Of a DNA stretch of 64,000 nucleotides, positions 27,501-37,089 are shown in pieces. The position numbers and the translations under genes are program-made. A model generated the notes under the pieces. That model was not told the DNA's origin, searched no databases, and worked only from the letters and a program-made list of their open reading frames with translations. This stretch comes from Paucibacter aquatile (GTDB taxonomy: Bacteria > Pseudomonadota > Gammaproteobacteria > Burkholderiales > Burkholderiaceae_C), in the NCBI RefSeq assembly GCF_002885975.1, contig NZ_POSP01000003.1, positions 3,472,001-3,536,000 on the forward strand. Direction: 5' to 3'. Position 1 is the stretch's first letter, and each line of letters begins with the position of its first letter.

Positions 27501-28038
27501 CCAGCGCGCAGATCAGATAGCCCCAGCGCGGCGGGATGTCCAGCGCCAGGTCCAGGGCGTAGGCCATGACGGCCGCTTCCAGCGCAAAGAAGATGAAGGT
27601 GAAGCTGGCGTAGATCAGCGAGGTCAGGGTCGAGCCCAGGTAGCCGAAGCCGGCGCCGCGGGTCAGCAGGTCCATGTCCACGCCGTAGCGGGCGGCGTAG
27701 ATGCTGATGGGCAGGCCGGCCAGAAAGATGATCAGGCCGGTGGCGACGATGGCCCAGGCCGCATTGGCCCAGCCGTACTGCAGCAGCAAGGTGGCGCCCA
27801 CGGCCTCCAGGATCAGGAAGGAGGCCGCGCCGAAAGCCGTGTTGGCCACCCGGAAGCCCGACCAGCGGCGAAAGCGCTGCGGCGTGAAGCGCAGGGCGTA
27901 GTCCTCCAGCGTTTCGCGCGCCACCCAGGCGTTGTAGTCGCGCCGGATCTTGATGACGCGCTGCGGCGCCGGGCCGCCTTCAGGCGGATGAAGGGGCGGG
28001 TGCAGGGGCAGCGGCACATCGTGGGGCAGGGCGCTCAT
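24556..28038 (-). CDS. NCS1 permease-histidine kinase-receiver hybrid sensor
   Basis: A 1160-residue inner-membrane sensor. Residues about 20-500 are a multi-helix NCS1 (cytosine/purine/allantoin) permease-like domain (RFRRWSGFRVANTAF, LLTRGAGFGYLGS). Residues about 525-565 hold a dense cysteine cluster (RRCVICEREYEG, QGAICSLCCSLDARCGDLC). Two more membrane helices and a coiled coil lead to HisKA (ISHELRTPLN, H near 716), HATPase (INLIGNAIKF, DSGPGL, GAGLGLTMAQ) and a receiver (VLLDLAMPGIDGW, D near 1008). The design parallels CbrA-type transporter-kinases. It is divergent from ureA, separated by 98 bp. Likely ligand: a nitrogen compound, unproven. Confidence 0.9.
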   Translation of the reverse strand: MSALPHDVPLPLHPPLHPPEGGPAPQRVIKIRRDYNAWVARETLEDYALRFTPQRFRRWSGFRVANTAFGAASFLILEAVGATLLLQYGWANAAWAIVATGLIIFLAGLPISIYAARYGVDMDLLTRGAGFGYLGSTLTSLIYASFTFIFFALEAAVMAYALDLALDIPPRWGYLICALVVIPLVTHGVSVISRLQLITQPLWLVLLLLPFAAVLWQEPQAFAGALHHAGALSGTAGFELRHFGAALTVGIALITQMGEQADYLRFMPALPANAAPAQRRRWWAAVLVGGPGWVLLGVLKMLGGALLAWLALSHAVPAERAVDPNQMYLAAYEYVFPHYGWAVAATALFVIVSQLKINVTNAYAGSLAWSNFFSRLTHSHPGRVVWVVFNTLIAFLLMEMNVFEALSAVLGLYGNVAIAWIMAVVADLVINKPLGLSPPGIEFKRAHLYDVNPVGVGAMALASALSVSAHLGLFGPDAQAFSALIALVTALLASPLIAWATRGRYYLARAPFGEDPDEGRPLRARRCVICEREYEGPDMAQCPAYQGAICSLCCSLDARCGDLCKPQARLSAQWSGALRRLLPRPLWPVLDKGLGHFLLLMGVLLPLLAALFGLLYHQELQSLGSGETPASLRAGFLKAYVLLSLGLGIAAWWLVLAHQSREVAQEESNRQTEALMREIASHRRTDEALQAARVLAERAQAAAEAANQAKSRYVSAISHELRTPLNSILGYAQLMAEDTHELPPRRRQAVQVIKRSGEHLLSLIDGTLDLARIEAGRLSLELAPLRFEDCMHELAEMFEPQAAAQGLQFRFEVQGELPACVRGDERRLRQILINLIGNAIKFTPRGRVTLRVRHARELALIEVEDSGPGLDAAELARIFEPFTRGSSRGTGATVGAGLGLTMAQMLARLMGGELNARSTPGQGSVFSVRLFLPALPDSALPPARAPRPRLGYAGPRRLLLLVDNEEADRQLLIELLAPLGFELRSASSGHDALDLIVSGGLRPDAVLLDLAMPGIDGWETLRRLRALSLPQPPRVAIVSANAFEKGQEHEGGISAVDFITKPVRHAELLDWLGQALTLQWLDQATEAPAALPLKQTPLPAEHLPALREALELGHYRGVLAALDRMQASQHDCQPRVEQLREQARQFQFEAMLLNLEDAPC

Positions 28039-28089
28039 GGGCGAACGGCGAGCAGGTTTCGTGCCGCCTGCGCGCGGCGGTCTCCAAGT

Positions 28090-28105
28090 CGGCACGGGAC
28101 TTGCA
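28090..28105 (+). promoter_or_regulatory. Sigma-54 promoter of the urease operon
   Basis: CGGCACGGGACTTGCA matches the -24/-12 consensus TGGCACRNNNNTTGCW at every defined position except the first base, with the required GG-N10-GC spacing. The start of transcription would fall near 28116, about 21 bases before the ureA start codon. It implies control by an enhancer-binding activator such as NtrC. Confidence 0.75.
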
Positions 28106-28136
28106 AACACCCCTCGCAACACCCGAGCCGAACACC

Positions 28137-28439
28137 ATGGAACTGACGCCGAGAGAGAAAGACAAGTTGCTGATCTTCACGGCCGCCCTGCTGGCCGAAC
28201 GCCGGCGCGCCCGCGGGCTCAAGCTCAACTATCCCGAGGCCGTGGCCTTCATCAGCGCCGCCGTGATGGAAGGCGCCCGCGACGGCAAGACCGTCGCCCA
28301 GCTGATGAGCGAGGGCCGCGAACTGCTCGGCCGCGCCGATGTGATGGACGGCGTGGCCGAGATGATTCCCGACATCCAGGTGGAAGCGACCTTCCCGGAT
28401 GGCAGCAAGCTCGTGACTGTGCATCAGCCCATCGTTTGA
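28137..28439 (+). CDS. ureA: Urease subunit gamma
   Basis: A 100-residue structural subunit, exactly the family length. It starts MELTPREKDKLLIFTAALLAERR and ends VTVHQPIV, both typical. It forms the urease (ABC)3 complex in the cytoplasm. It is the first gene after the sigma-54 promoter; ureD, usually found just upstream, is not present here. Confidence 0.98.
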   Translation: MELTPREKDKLLIFTAALLAERRRARGLKLNYPEAVAFISAAVMEGARDGKTVAQLMSEGRELLGRADVMDGVAEMIPDIQVEATFPDGSKLVTVHQPIV

Positions 28440-28485
28440 GCCGTCCCCGCATTTATTTCAACGACACCGACAGGAACCCGCCCTC

Positions 28486-29067
28486 ATGAAACGCGCCCTC
28501 GTCTCCGCCCTCGCTGGCTTGCTGCCCCTGGTGGCCGTGTCGCACACCGGCGATGCCGCCCATGGCCATGACTTCATTACCGGTTTCTTCCACCCTTTGA
28601 GTGGGGCCGATCATCTGGCGGCCATGCTGACCGTGGGCTTGTGGAGCGGCCTGGCCCTGCGCCGGCCCTGGCAGGCGCCGCTGGCCTTTGCCGTGCTGCT
28701 GCTCGTCGGCGCGCTGCTGGGCTTGAGTGGCCTGGAGCTGCCGGCGGTGGAGCCCATGATCGCCGCCTCGGTGCTGGCCCTGGGCCTGCTGGCCGCCACC
28801 CGGCGCGCCCTGGCACCGGCCCTGGCCATGGGCCTGGTGGGCTTCTTCGCCTGCTTCCACGGCGTGGCCCATGGCCGCGAGCTGGACGGCGGTCTGGCCT
28901 TGCTGGGCATGGTGCTGGCGACCTGGCTGCTCCATGTGGCCGGCCTGGGCCTGGGCCTGTGGCTGCGCCGCACGCAGGCGCGCTGGGCCCTGCCGCTGAG
29001 CCGCGTGCTGGGTGGCGGCATTGCGCTGCTGGGCCTGGCCTTGATGACCCGGGTGGTCGGCGCATGA
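28486..29067 (+). CDS. ureJ: HupE/UreJ nickel permease
   Basis: A 193-residue inner-membrane protein with a signal-like N-terminus and about six helices. The metal-binding signatures FFHPLSGADHLAAML (about residues 33-47) and FFACFHGVAHG (about 123-133) define the HupE/UreJ family, which imports nickel for urease or hydrogenase. It sits between ureA and ureB and overlaps ureB (ATGA), so it is part of the urease operon and presumably supplies Ni for the active site. Confidence 0.93.
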   Translation: MKRALVSALAGLLPLVAVSHTGDAAHGHDFITGFFHPLSGADHLAAMLTVGLWSGLALRRPWQAPLAFAVLLLVGALLGLSGLELPAVEPMIAASVLALGLLAATRRALAPALAMGLVGFFACFHGVAHGRELDGGLALLGMVLATWLLHVAGLGLGLWLRRTQARWALPLSRVLGGGIALLGLALMTRVVGA

Positions 29068-29368
29068 TTCCCGGCGAGCTGTTCACGTCCGAGGGCGAGC
29101 ACCTGCTCAACCCGGGCCGGCGCACGCTGAGCCTGGTGGTGCAGAACGCGGGCGACCGGCCCATTCAGGTTGGTTCCCACTACCACTTCGCCGAAACCAA
29201 TGCGGCCCTGCAGTTCGACCGCGCCGCGGCGCGCGGCATGCGGCTGAACATCGGTTCCGGCCTGGCCGTGCGCTTCGAGCCGGGCCAGCAGCGCACCGTG
29301 GAGCTGGTGGACCTGGCCGGCGCGCGCATCGTTCACGGCTTCCGCGGCCTGGTGCAAGGGAGCTTGTG

Positions 29369-29369
<1 letters not shown>
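29064..29369 (+). CDS. ureB: Urease subunit beta
   Basis: A 101-residue structural subunit beginning MIPGELFTSEGEHLLNPGR and containing RPIQVGSHYHFAETN, the usual UreB core. Its start overlaps the ureJ stop and its stop TGA overlaps the ureC ATG by one base. It is slightly short of C-terminal extensions seen in some species, which is normal for this family. Confidence 0.98.
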
Positions 29370-31086
<1,717 letters not shown>

Positions 31087-31087
<1 letters not shown>

Positions 31088-31590
31088 TGTCCCCACTTGC
31101 CATGACCACCGAAACCGACTTGCTGATCCGCCTCGATGACCTGAGCGACCCGCGCATTGCCGCCTTCATGGAAGAGCATATGCAGGACATGCGCGCCACC
31201 TCGCCGCCGGAAAGTGTGCACGCGCTGGACATGAACAAGCTGCGCCAACCGGAGATCGCTTTCTGGACGGCGTGGCTGAACGAGCCCGCAGGCCCGGTGC
31301 TGGCGGCCACCGCCGCGATCAAGCGCCTGGATGCGGAGCACGCTGAACTCAAGTCCATGCGCACCGCGGCCGCGCTGCGTGGCCGCGGCCTGGCGCGCCG
31401 CATGCTGCGCCATGTGCTGGCCGAGGCCCGTCAGCGCGGCTATCGCCGCTTGAGCCTGGAAACCGGCACGCAGGCATTTTTCGAGCCGGCCCACCAGCTC
31501 TACGCCAGCGAGGGCTTTGTCGTCTGCGAGCCCTTCGGCAGCTACCGGATCGACCCCCACAGCTGCTACATGACCTTGGCGCTGGCATGA
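31087..31590 (+). CDS. GNAT-family N-acetyltransferase in the urease operon
   Basis: A 167-residue acetyltransferase of the GCN5 fold. The acetyl-CoA loop is seen as RTAAALRGRGLARRMLRHVL and the C-terminal strand as GYRRLSLETGTQAFFEPAHQLYASEGF. It has the overlapping TGATG junction with ureC at 31087; an internal ATG at 31102 is an alternative start. It overlaps ureE by 4 bp. Urease clusters in Burkholderiales sometimes hold such a gene; the substrate is unknown. Confidence 0.85.
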
Positions 31591-32138
31591 GCGCCGCAGC
31601 GCTCTTGCAAGTGGCCCGTCTGATCCCGCAAGGCCAGGGCCTGGCGCCGGTGCTGCTGCGCCGTGCGGCCTGCCTCAGCCTGGACTGGGACACGCGGCAG
31701 AAGAGCCGCTTTCAGGCTGAGGACTCCAGTGGTCGAGTCTTGGGCGTGTTCCTGCCGCGCGGCACCCAGCTGCGCGGCGGCGATGTGCTGCTGGCCGAGG
31801 ATGGCAGCCTGATCCGCGTCGAGGCGGCGCCCCAGGCGCTGCTGCGCATCAGCGCTTGCGCGGAGCACGGCTCGCCCTTTGACTTGACTCGCGCGGCCTA
31901 CCACCTGGGCAACCGCCATGTGCCCATCGAGCTGCAGCCCGGCTATTTGCAGATCGAGCCCGACCATGTGCTGGCCGAGATGCTGCGCGCCCAGCCGCAT
32001 CTGCAGGTGCAGGCGCTGGACGCGCCGTTTGAACCGGAGGGCGGGGCGTATGCGGCGGGGCATGGGCACAGCCATGACCATGGGCAGGACCACGGTCATG
32101 CTCACCCTCCTCACCATCATCATCACGCCCATCCATGA
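31587..32138 (+). CDS. ureE: Urease accessory nickel chaperone UreE
   Basis: A 183-residue nickel metallochaperone that hands Ni to UreG/urease. The N-terminal domain ends with CLSLDWDTRQKSRF, the C-terminal domain has the metal-site segment AAYHLGNRHVPIEL, and a His-rich tail (HGHSHDHGQDHGHAH and a final HHHHHAHP) binds extra Ni. It overlaps both neighbours by 4 bp. Confidence 0.97.
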   Translation: MSAAALLQVARLIPQGQGLAPVLLRRAACLSLDWDTRQKSRFQAEDSSGRVLGVFLPRGTQLRGGDVLLAEDGSLIRVEAAPQALLRISACAEHGSPFDLTRAAYHLGNRHVPIELQPGYLQIEPDHVLAEMLRAQPHLQVQALDAPFEPEGGAYAAGHGHSHDHGQDHGHAHPPHHHHHAHP

Positions 32139-32809
32139 GCGCCCTGCTGCAACTGCTCTGGCTGGCCTCGCCGGCTTTGCCCATCGGCGGCTTCTCCTAT
32201 TCCGAGGGCATCGAATCGGCCGTGGCCCATGGCTGGGTGCATGACGAAGTCAGCACCGCGCACTGGCTCTCGCAGCAGCTGCGCCTGAGCCAAGCGCGCG
32301 GTGACCTGTCCTTGGCGGCCCAGGCCTTGCGAGCCTGGCGCGAAGACGACCGGGCGACTCTGCGCCGCCTGAACGACTGGTTGCTGAAAACCCGCGAGAG
32401 TGCCGAGCTGCGCCTGCAGTCCGAGCAGATGGGCCGTTCGCTGCTGGACTGGCTGCGCAACCACGACACCGCCACGCCGGCACAGATCGCGCAGTGCCAG
32501 GCTTTGGGCCAGCCCTGCTACCCGCTGGTGATGGCCCTGGCCCTGGCAGCCAGCGAGGCTGCGCCCGAGGATGCGCTGCTGGCCTACGCCTTCGCCTGGG
32601 CCGAGGCCATGGTCGGCGCCGCCATCAAGTCGGTGCCCCTGGGGCAGAGCGCTGGACAGCGCATCCTGGCCCGCCTGGCCGCCGAGATTCCCGCGGCGGT
32701 GGCCGAGGCGATCACCACCGATGAATCTCGGCGTCAGGCCTTTTCTCCCATGCTGGCGATCCTCTCAGCCCGCCACGAAACCCAGTACTCCCGCCTGTTC
32801 CGATCATGA
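32135..32809 (+). CDS. ureF: Urease accessory protein UreF
   Basis: An all-helical activation protein of 224 residues that gates the UreG GTPase in the activation complex with UreD. It starts LLQLLWLASPALPIGGFSYSEGIE and includes SVPLGQSAGQRIL, the typical C-terminal part. It overlaps ureE and ureG by 4 bp each. UreD, its obligate partner, is not encoded in this window. Confidence 0.97.
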   Translation: MSALLQLLWLASPALPIGGFSYSEGIESAVAHGWVHDEVSTAHWLSQQLRLSQARGDLSLAAQALRAWREDDRATLRRLNDWLLKTRESAELRLQSEQMGRSLLDWLRNHDTATPAQIAQCQALGQPCYPLVMALALAASEAAPEDALLAYAFAWAEAMVGAAIKSVPLGQSAGQRILARLAAEIPAAVAEAITTDESRRQAFSPMLAILSARHETQYSRLFRS

Positions 32810-33480
32810 CGCCAAGCACCTCGCACCTGACTCCGCTGCACCACATCCCCGGTCGCAGCAAGCGCCTGCCGCCCCTGCGCGTGGGCATCGGCGGCCCGGT
32901 CGGTTCGGGCAAGACTACCTTGCTGGAGATGCTGTGCAAGGCCATGCGTGAACGCTGGGATCTGGTGGCCATCACCAACGACATCTACACCAAGGAAGAC
33001 CAGCGCCTGCTGACCCTCAGCGGCGCGCTGCCGGCCGAGCGCATCCTGGGCGTGGAGACGGGCGGCTGCCCGCACACCGCCATCCGCGAAGACTGCTCCA
33101 TCAATCTGGAGGCGATCGACCGCATGCTGGCGCAGTTCCCCGATGCCGATGTGGTCTTCGTCGAATCGGGCGGCGACAACCTGGCCGCCACCTTCAGCCC
33201 CGAGCTCAGCGACCTGACCATCTACGTCATCGACGTCGCCGCCGGCGAGAAGATCCCGCGCAAGGGCGGCCCCGGCATCACCAAGAGCGATCTTTTTGTC
33301 ATCAACAAGACCGACCTGGCCCCGCATGTCGGCGCCAACCTCGAGATCATGGAAGCCGACACCCGCCGCATGCGCGGCGCCAGCAAGCCTTTTGTGATGA
33401 GCAACCTCAAGACCCTGGCCGGCGTGGCCGAGGTGGTGCGTTTCATCGAGGAGCGGGGGATGTTGAGCTCGGGCGGGTGA
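32806..33480 (+). CDS. ureG: Urease accessory GTPase UreG
   Basis: A SIMIBI GTPase of 224 residues driving nickel insertion. It has the P-loop GGPVGSGKTTLLE, the metal-binding CPH motif in GGCPHTAIRED, and the guanine motif NKTD. It is the last gene of the urease operon. The following 490 bp carry a repeat pair rather than another urease gene. Confidence 0.98.
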   Translation: MTPSTSHLTPLHHIPGRSKRLPPLRVGIGGPVGSGKTTLLEMLCKAMRERWDLVAITNDIYTKEDQRLLTLSGALPAERILGVETGGCPHTAIREDCSINLEAIDRMLAQFPDADVVFVESGGDNLAATFSPELSDLTIYVIDVAAGEKIPRKGGPGITKSDLFVINKTDLAPHVGANLEIMEADTRRMRGASKPFVMSNLKTLAGVAEVVRFIEERGMLSSGG

Positions 33481-33557
33481 AGGCGTGCACTCGATATCGT
33501 GTTGCAAGGGCCTTGAGGGACCGGCTTCGGCACGAAGCAGTCCTTGGGTTGCTTGTT

Positions 33558-33663
33558 GATCGGGCCGACTGGGCGCTCTGCTCCGTTCATGTCCCCCGGC
33601 GCCCGACTGCGTCGGGCGCCTCCTCCTTTACTTCACTTCGCAGAGCGCCCAGCCGACCCGATC
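33558..33663 (+). repeat. Structured intergenic repeat family 1, copy B
   Basis: Outer arms 33558-33580 and 33641-33663 pair at 21 of 23 positions. The core GTTCATGTCCCCC leads into a perfect 10-bp inner hairpin (33598-33607 / 33611-33620, loop TGC), then TCCTCCTTTACTTCACTTC. Same orientation as copy A at 2308. It begins 78 bp after ureG. Confidence 0.85.
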
Positions 33664-33707
33664 CAGCAAGGCCTTGCCCCTTCGACGAAGACGCCGACCG
33701 GTTGAAC

Positions 33708-33813
33708 TGACAAGGGGTGTCGGGTGAGTGCTGAAGCGAAGTAAAGGAGGAGGTCCGCGCGCAGCGCGGGCCGGGGGACATGAGCGGAAGCACTTGCCCG
33801 ACACCCCTTGTCA
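33708..33813 (-). repeat. Structured intergenic repeat family 1, copy B' (inverted)
   Basis: Outer arms 33708-33732 and 33789-33813 pair at 23 of 25 positions. The inner hairpin 33752-33760 / 33764-33772 (9 bp, one wobble, loop GCA) and the conserved blocks GAAGCGAAGTAAAGGAGG and GGGGGACATGAGCGGA match the other copies. It is inverted relative to copy B, 44 bp away. Confidence 0.85.
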
Positions 33814-33885
33814 CAAGCCCAAACTTCAAGGGCTGCTCTGTGCCGTTCCCCGCCAATGGGCCCAGGTGGTTCTCGCTGGCTCGGC

Positions 33886-33925
33886 AAAGAAAAGCGCCCC
33901 AGAGCCATGACAGACTCCAGGGCGC
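33886..33925 (-). terminator. Intrinsic terminator of the S9 peptidase gene
   Basis: On the - strand an 11-bp stem (33915-33925 with 33894-33904, two wobbles) with a 10-base loop is followed by TTTTCTTT (33886-33893). It lies 49 bp past the peptidase stop codon, on its strand. Confidence 0.85.
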
Positions 33926-33973
33926 AGATCACCGCCCAGGATCGGGCGATGAATGGGCCAGCGGTTCAGCGAT

Positions 33974-36037
33974 TTACTTCTTCGCGGCCGCCTCCAGACC
34001 CGGCACATGCTCCGCACCGGTCACGATTTGTGCGGTGGACTGGCGCACGGTCTCGCCCAGGGGCTCGACACGGCCGCCCAGGCATTGCCCCAGGAAAGCC
34101 TCGGCCACGGCGTTGAAACCGATGCGGTTGTTGGGCTTGTTGAAGCCATGGCCTTCGTCGGGGTAGAGCACGTAGGTGACCGGGATCTTCTTGGCTTGCA
34201 TGGCCTGGACGATCTGGTCACTTTCGGCCTGTTTGACACGCGGGTCGTTGGCACCCTGGCCGATCAGCAGGGGGCGGACGATCTGGTCGGCCTTGTAGAG
34301 CGGCGAGGCGGCGCGCAGGATGGCCTTGCCTTCCTCGGTCGTCGGGTCACCCATGCGGCTGTACATCTGCTTCTTGCCGGCCTCCCAGTACGGGGGAATG
34401 GTGCTGAGCAGGGTTTCCAGGTTCGAGGGGCCGACGATGTCCACGGCGCAGGCAAAAGTGGTGGGCGTGAAGGCCACACCGGCCAGGGCCGCGTAGCCGC
34501 CATAGCTGCCACCCATGATGGCGACCTTGTCCTTGGTTGTGACGCCTTGCTTGACGGCCCAGTCCACGGCGTCCAGCAGGTCGTTGTGCATGGCCAGGCC
34601 CCATTGCTTGTTGCCGGCGTTCAGGAACTTCTTGCCAAAGCCGGTGGAAGCGCGGAAGTTGACCGACAGCACCGCATAGCCGCGGTTGGCCAGCCATTGG
34701 TGGTAGCCGTTGTAACCATGGCCGTCGCGGGCCCAGGGGCCGCCGTGCACAAACAGCACCAGGGGCACAGGCTTGTCGGCCTTGCCGTCGCCGTTCTTGT
34801 CGGCCTCCTTGGGTAGGCTCAGGTAGCTGGGCAGGATCAGGCCGTCGCGGGCCTTGATCTCCAGGCCTTGCATGGGCACCAGCGGTGCGTCCTGCAACTC
34901 GGGGCGGGCGACATAGAGCGCCTGCAGCTTCTTGGCCTTGCGGTCGTAGAGGTAGGTGGCAGCGACCTTGGAGACCGGATCGATGCCGACGATCCACTTG
35001 TCGTCGGCGCGCGTGCGGCTGGAAACGATCACCTCGCCCTGGCCCAGCTGCTTTTGCAGCCAGTCGAAGTCGGCCTTCAGCGTCTTGTCAAGGAACTTCC
35101 ATTCGGTCTGCAGATAGTCCACAGCATAGGCCTGGATCACGCCGCTGACCGGGTCGCGCAAGCTGGCCCCCAGATCGGCCCTGGCGTCCTCGGCCAGCAG
35201 GGTGCGTTTACCGCTGGCTACATCCTCGGCGAACAAGGCCGTGGTGTCGCGTTCGCGCGAGTCCATCCAGTACAGGGTCTTGCCGTCACGGGTGTAGCCC
35301 AGCGGCGAGGTGGCGCTGTCTTCCAGCGTCGTGCTCAGCACTGGCTTGTCGGCGGTCTTGCCGTTCTGGACCGGGAAGAAATCCTGCCCGCCCGCGGCAT
35401 TGGGGCGCAGGGCCATGCGCACATTCAGATCGTCGTCGCCGAGGAAGCCGGCAAAGCCGTCGCCCTGCATCAGCAGCTTCAGCTCGCCGGTCTTGAGATT
35501 GAGCAAATGCACATCGTGCCAGCGCGGGTCGCGGTTGTTAATGCCGATCAGCAGCTCGTCGGGTCGCGTGTTCGAGCGTGCCATCATGCGCACCCGCACC
35601 TTGTTGTAGGGCGTGTAGTCGCGCTGCTGGCCGCTCTTCAAATCGACACCGTAGAGGCGGAAGTTCTCATCGCCGGCGTTGTCCTTGATGAACAGCACCT
35701 GCTCGCTGTTGCCCGACCAGAAATGGCCGGGGATCGGGCGGTCCTTGGAGTCGGTGACGGCCTTGGCCGCCTCGGGCTTGTCAGCCGGCGCCACCCAGAC
35801 GTTCATCACGCCATTCACCGGTGCCATCCAGGACAGCCACTGGCCATCCGGGCTCAGCTGGGCGCCGCTCTTGACCGGGTTGCCAAACAAGGCTGAGCGG
35901 GCGATCAGCGGCGTTTCGCCACGGGCATTGGCCGTGGCGGCCACGGCGCTTTGGGTCAGCGTGGCGCTCAAGGCCAGGCTGGCCAGAGCCAACAGGGTGG
36001 GGGCGAAGGGGCGAACCGCAGAAGCAGACGATGTCAT
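33974..36037 (-). CDS. Exported S9 (prolyl oligopeptidase-like) peptidase
   Basis: A 687-residue serine peptidase with a signal peptide (residues about 1-33, ending SAVAATA). An N-terminal beta-propeller (SPDGQWLSWMAPVNG, HFWSGNSEQVLFIKD) precedes an alpha/beta hydrolase domain. The catalytic triad is Ser in GGSYGGYAA, Asp in GANDPRV and His in DEGHGF. A GDGKADKP-like loop (EADKNGDGKADKP) is an insertion of calcium-binding character. It probably degrades oligopeptides in the periplasm or outside. The start at 36037 has GAGG upstream; earlier codons give no signal peptide. Confidence 0.92.
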   Translation of the reverse strand: MTSSASAVRPFAPTLLALASLALSATLTQSAVAATANARGETPLIARSALFGNPVKSGAQLSPDGQWLSWMAPVNGVMNVWVAPADKPEAAKAVTDSKDRPIPGHFWSGNSEQVLFIKDNAGDENFRLYGVDLKSGQQRDYTPYNKVRVRMMARSNTRPDELLIGINNRDPRWHDVHLLNLKTGELKLLMQGDGFAGFLGDDDLNVRMALRPNAAGGQDFFPVQNGKTADKPVLSTTLEDSATSPLGYTRDGKTLYWMDSRERDTTALFAEDVASGKRTLLAEDARADLGASLRDPVSGVIQAYAVDYLQTEWKFLDKTLKADFDWLQKQLGQGEVIVSSRTRADDKWIVGIDPVSKVAATYLYDRKAKKLQALYVARPELQDAPLVPMQGLEIKARDGLILPSYLSLPKEADKNGDGKADKPVPLVLFVHGGPWARDGHGYNGYHQWLANRGYAVLSVNFRASTGFGKKFLNAGNKQWGLAMHNDLLDAVDWAVKQGVTTKDKVAIMGGSYGGYAALAGVAFTPTTFACAVDIVGPSNLETLLSTIPPYWEAGKKQMYSRMGDPTTEEGKAILRAASPLYKADQIVRPLLIGQGANDPRVKQAESDQIVQAMQAKKIPVTYVLYPDEGHGFNKPNNRIGFNAVAEAFLGQCLGGRVEPLGETVRQSTAQIVTGAEHVPGLEAAAKK

Positions 36038-36329
36038 GTGCACCTCAGAAAGAGACAGGGCAGGTGGAAACGTGCGGGCCTTCGAAGCTCGGCGGCCCAT
36101 TCTGAGGAAGGGGACGTCGGGCATGCGCTGGGCCCAGGATTTGGAACTGCAGGCTTGCAGCATAGTCAAACTTGCCAGAGCTCCACCCGCTTGCGGCGAC
36201 AGACGGGAGGCTGGTCGACATGAGCTGCCGATCGGCCCGATGGGTGCAACCCGTCGACAGCCTGGGGCCGCTGCCCTGCCGCGCTCTGGCATATGCTGGC
36301 GCCCGCCACTTGGCTCACGGGTGCCCACC

Positions 36330-37025
36330 ATGCTGCAACTCTTCATCGCCAACAAAAACTACTCGTCCTGGTCCTTGCGACCCTGGGTGCTGCTGATGCA
36401 GCTGCAACTGCCCTTCGAGGAGCGACTGGTGGTGTTCGGCCAGGCGCCGGGCAGCGCCGGAGACTACCGCTTGTTCTCGCCGAGCGGCCGCGTGCCCTGC
36501 CTGCATCACGAGGGCCTGACAGTTTGGGACTCCCTGGCCATCGTCGAGTATCTGGCCGAGCTGGACCCGCGGGTCTGGCCGCAGGACCGTGCGGCGCGCG
36601 CCTGGGCGCGCAGCGTCTGCGCTGAAATGCACTCCGGATTCCAGCGCCTGCGCGATGTCTGCACCATGAACTGCGGCCTGCGAGTGCAGGTGGGCGATTG
36701 GTCGCCCGCCTTGCTGGCCGACTGGCAGCGCATCGAGGCCTTGTGGCTGGAGGGCTTGAAGCGCTTCGGCGGCCCCTACCTCACCGGCCCCGATTTCACG
36801 GCTGTGGATGCGTTTTTCGCCCCGGTGGCTTTTCGGGTGCAGAGCTATGGGCCGGCCTTGGGCGAGGCCGCGCAGGCCTATGCCCAGCGATTGCTGCAGC
36901 TGCCGGCCATGCAGGACTGGTACCGCGCGGCCCTGGCTGAAACCTGGCGTGATGAAGCGCATGAGGCCGAGGCCCGGGCGGCGGGCCTCTGGCTGCAGGA
37001 TTTGCGCGCCTCGGCGCCCGCATGA
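36330..37025 (+). CDS. Glutathione S-transferase family protein
   Basis: A 231-residue GST. The thioredoxin-like half begins LFIANKNYSSWSLRPWVLL with the active-site serine region NYSSWSLR, and has GRVPCLHHEGLTVWDSLAI where VPCL and the DS pair hold glutathione. An all-helical C-terminal domain follows. This NYSSWSLRPW pattern occurs in a GST subgroup related to YfcG/YghU-like enzymes, but its substrate cannot be told from sequence. It is divergent from the peptidase gene, 292 bp away. Confidence 0.88.
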   Translation: MLQLFIANKNYSSWSLRPWVLLMQLQLPFEERLVVFGQAPGSAGDYRLFSPSGRVPCLHHEGLTVWDSLAIVEYLAELDPRVWPQDRAARAWARSVCAEMHSGFQRLRDVCTMNCGLRVQVGDWSPALLADWQRIEALWLEGLKRFGGPYLTGPDFTAVDAFFAPVAFRVQSYGPALGEAAQAYAQRLLQLPAMQDWYRAALAETWRDEAHEAEARAAGLWLQDLRASAPA

Positions 37026-37089
37026 ATCTAGGGCGGCCCAGAATCTGGGACGATGCGGGTCTGACCTTCAAGCCTGGAGCCCCGTCCCC

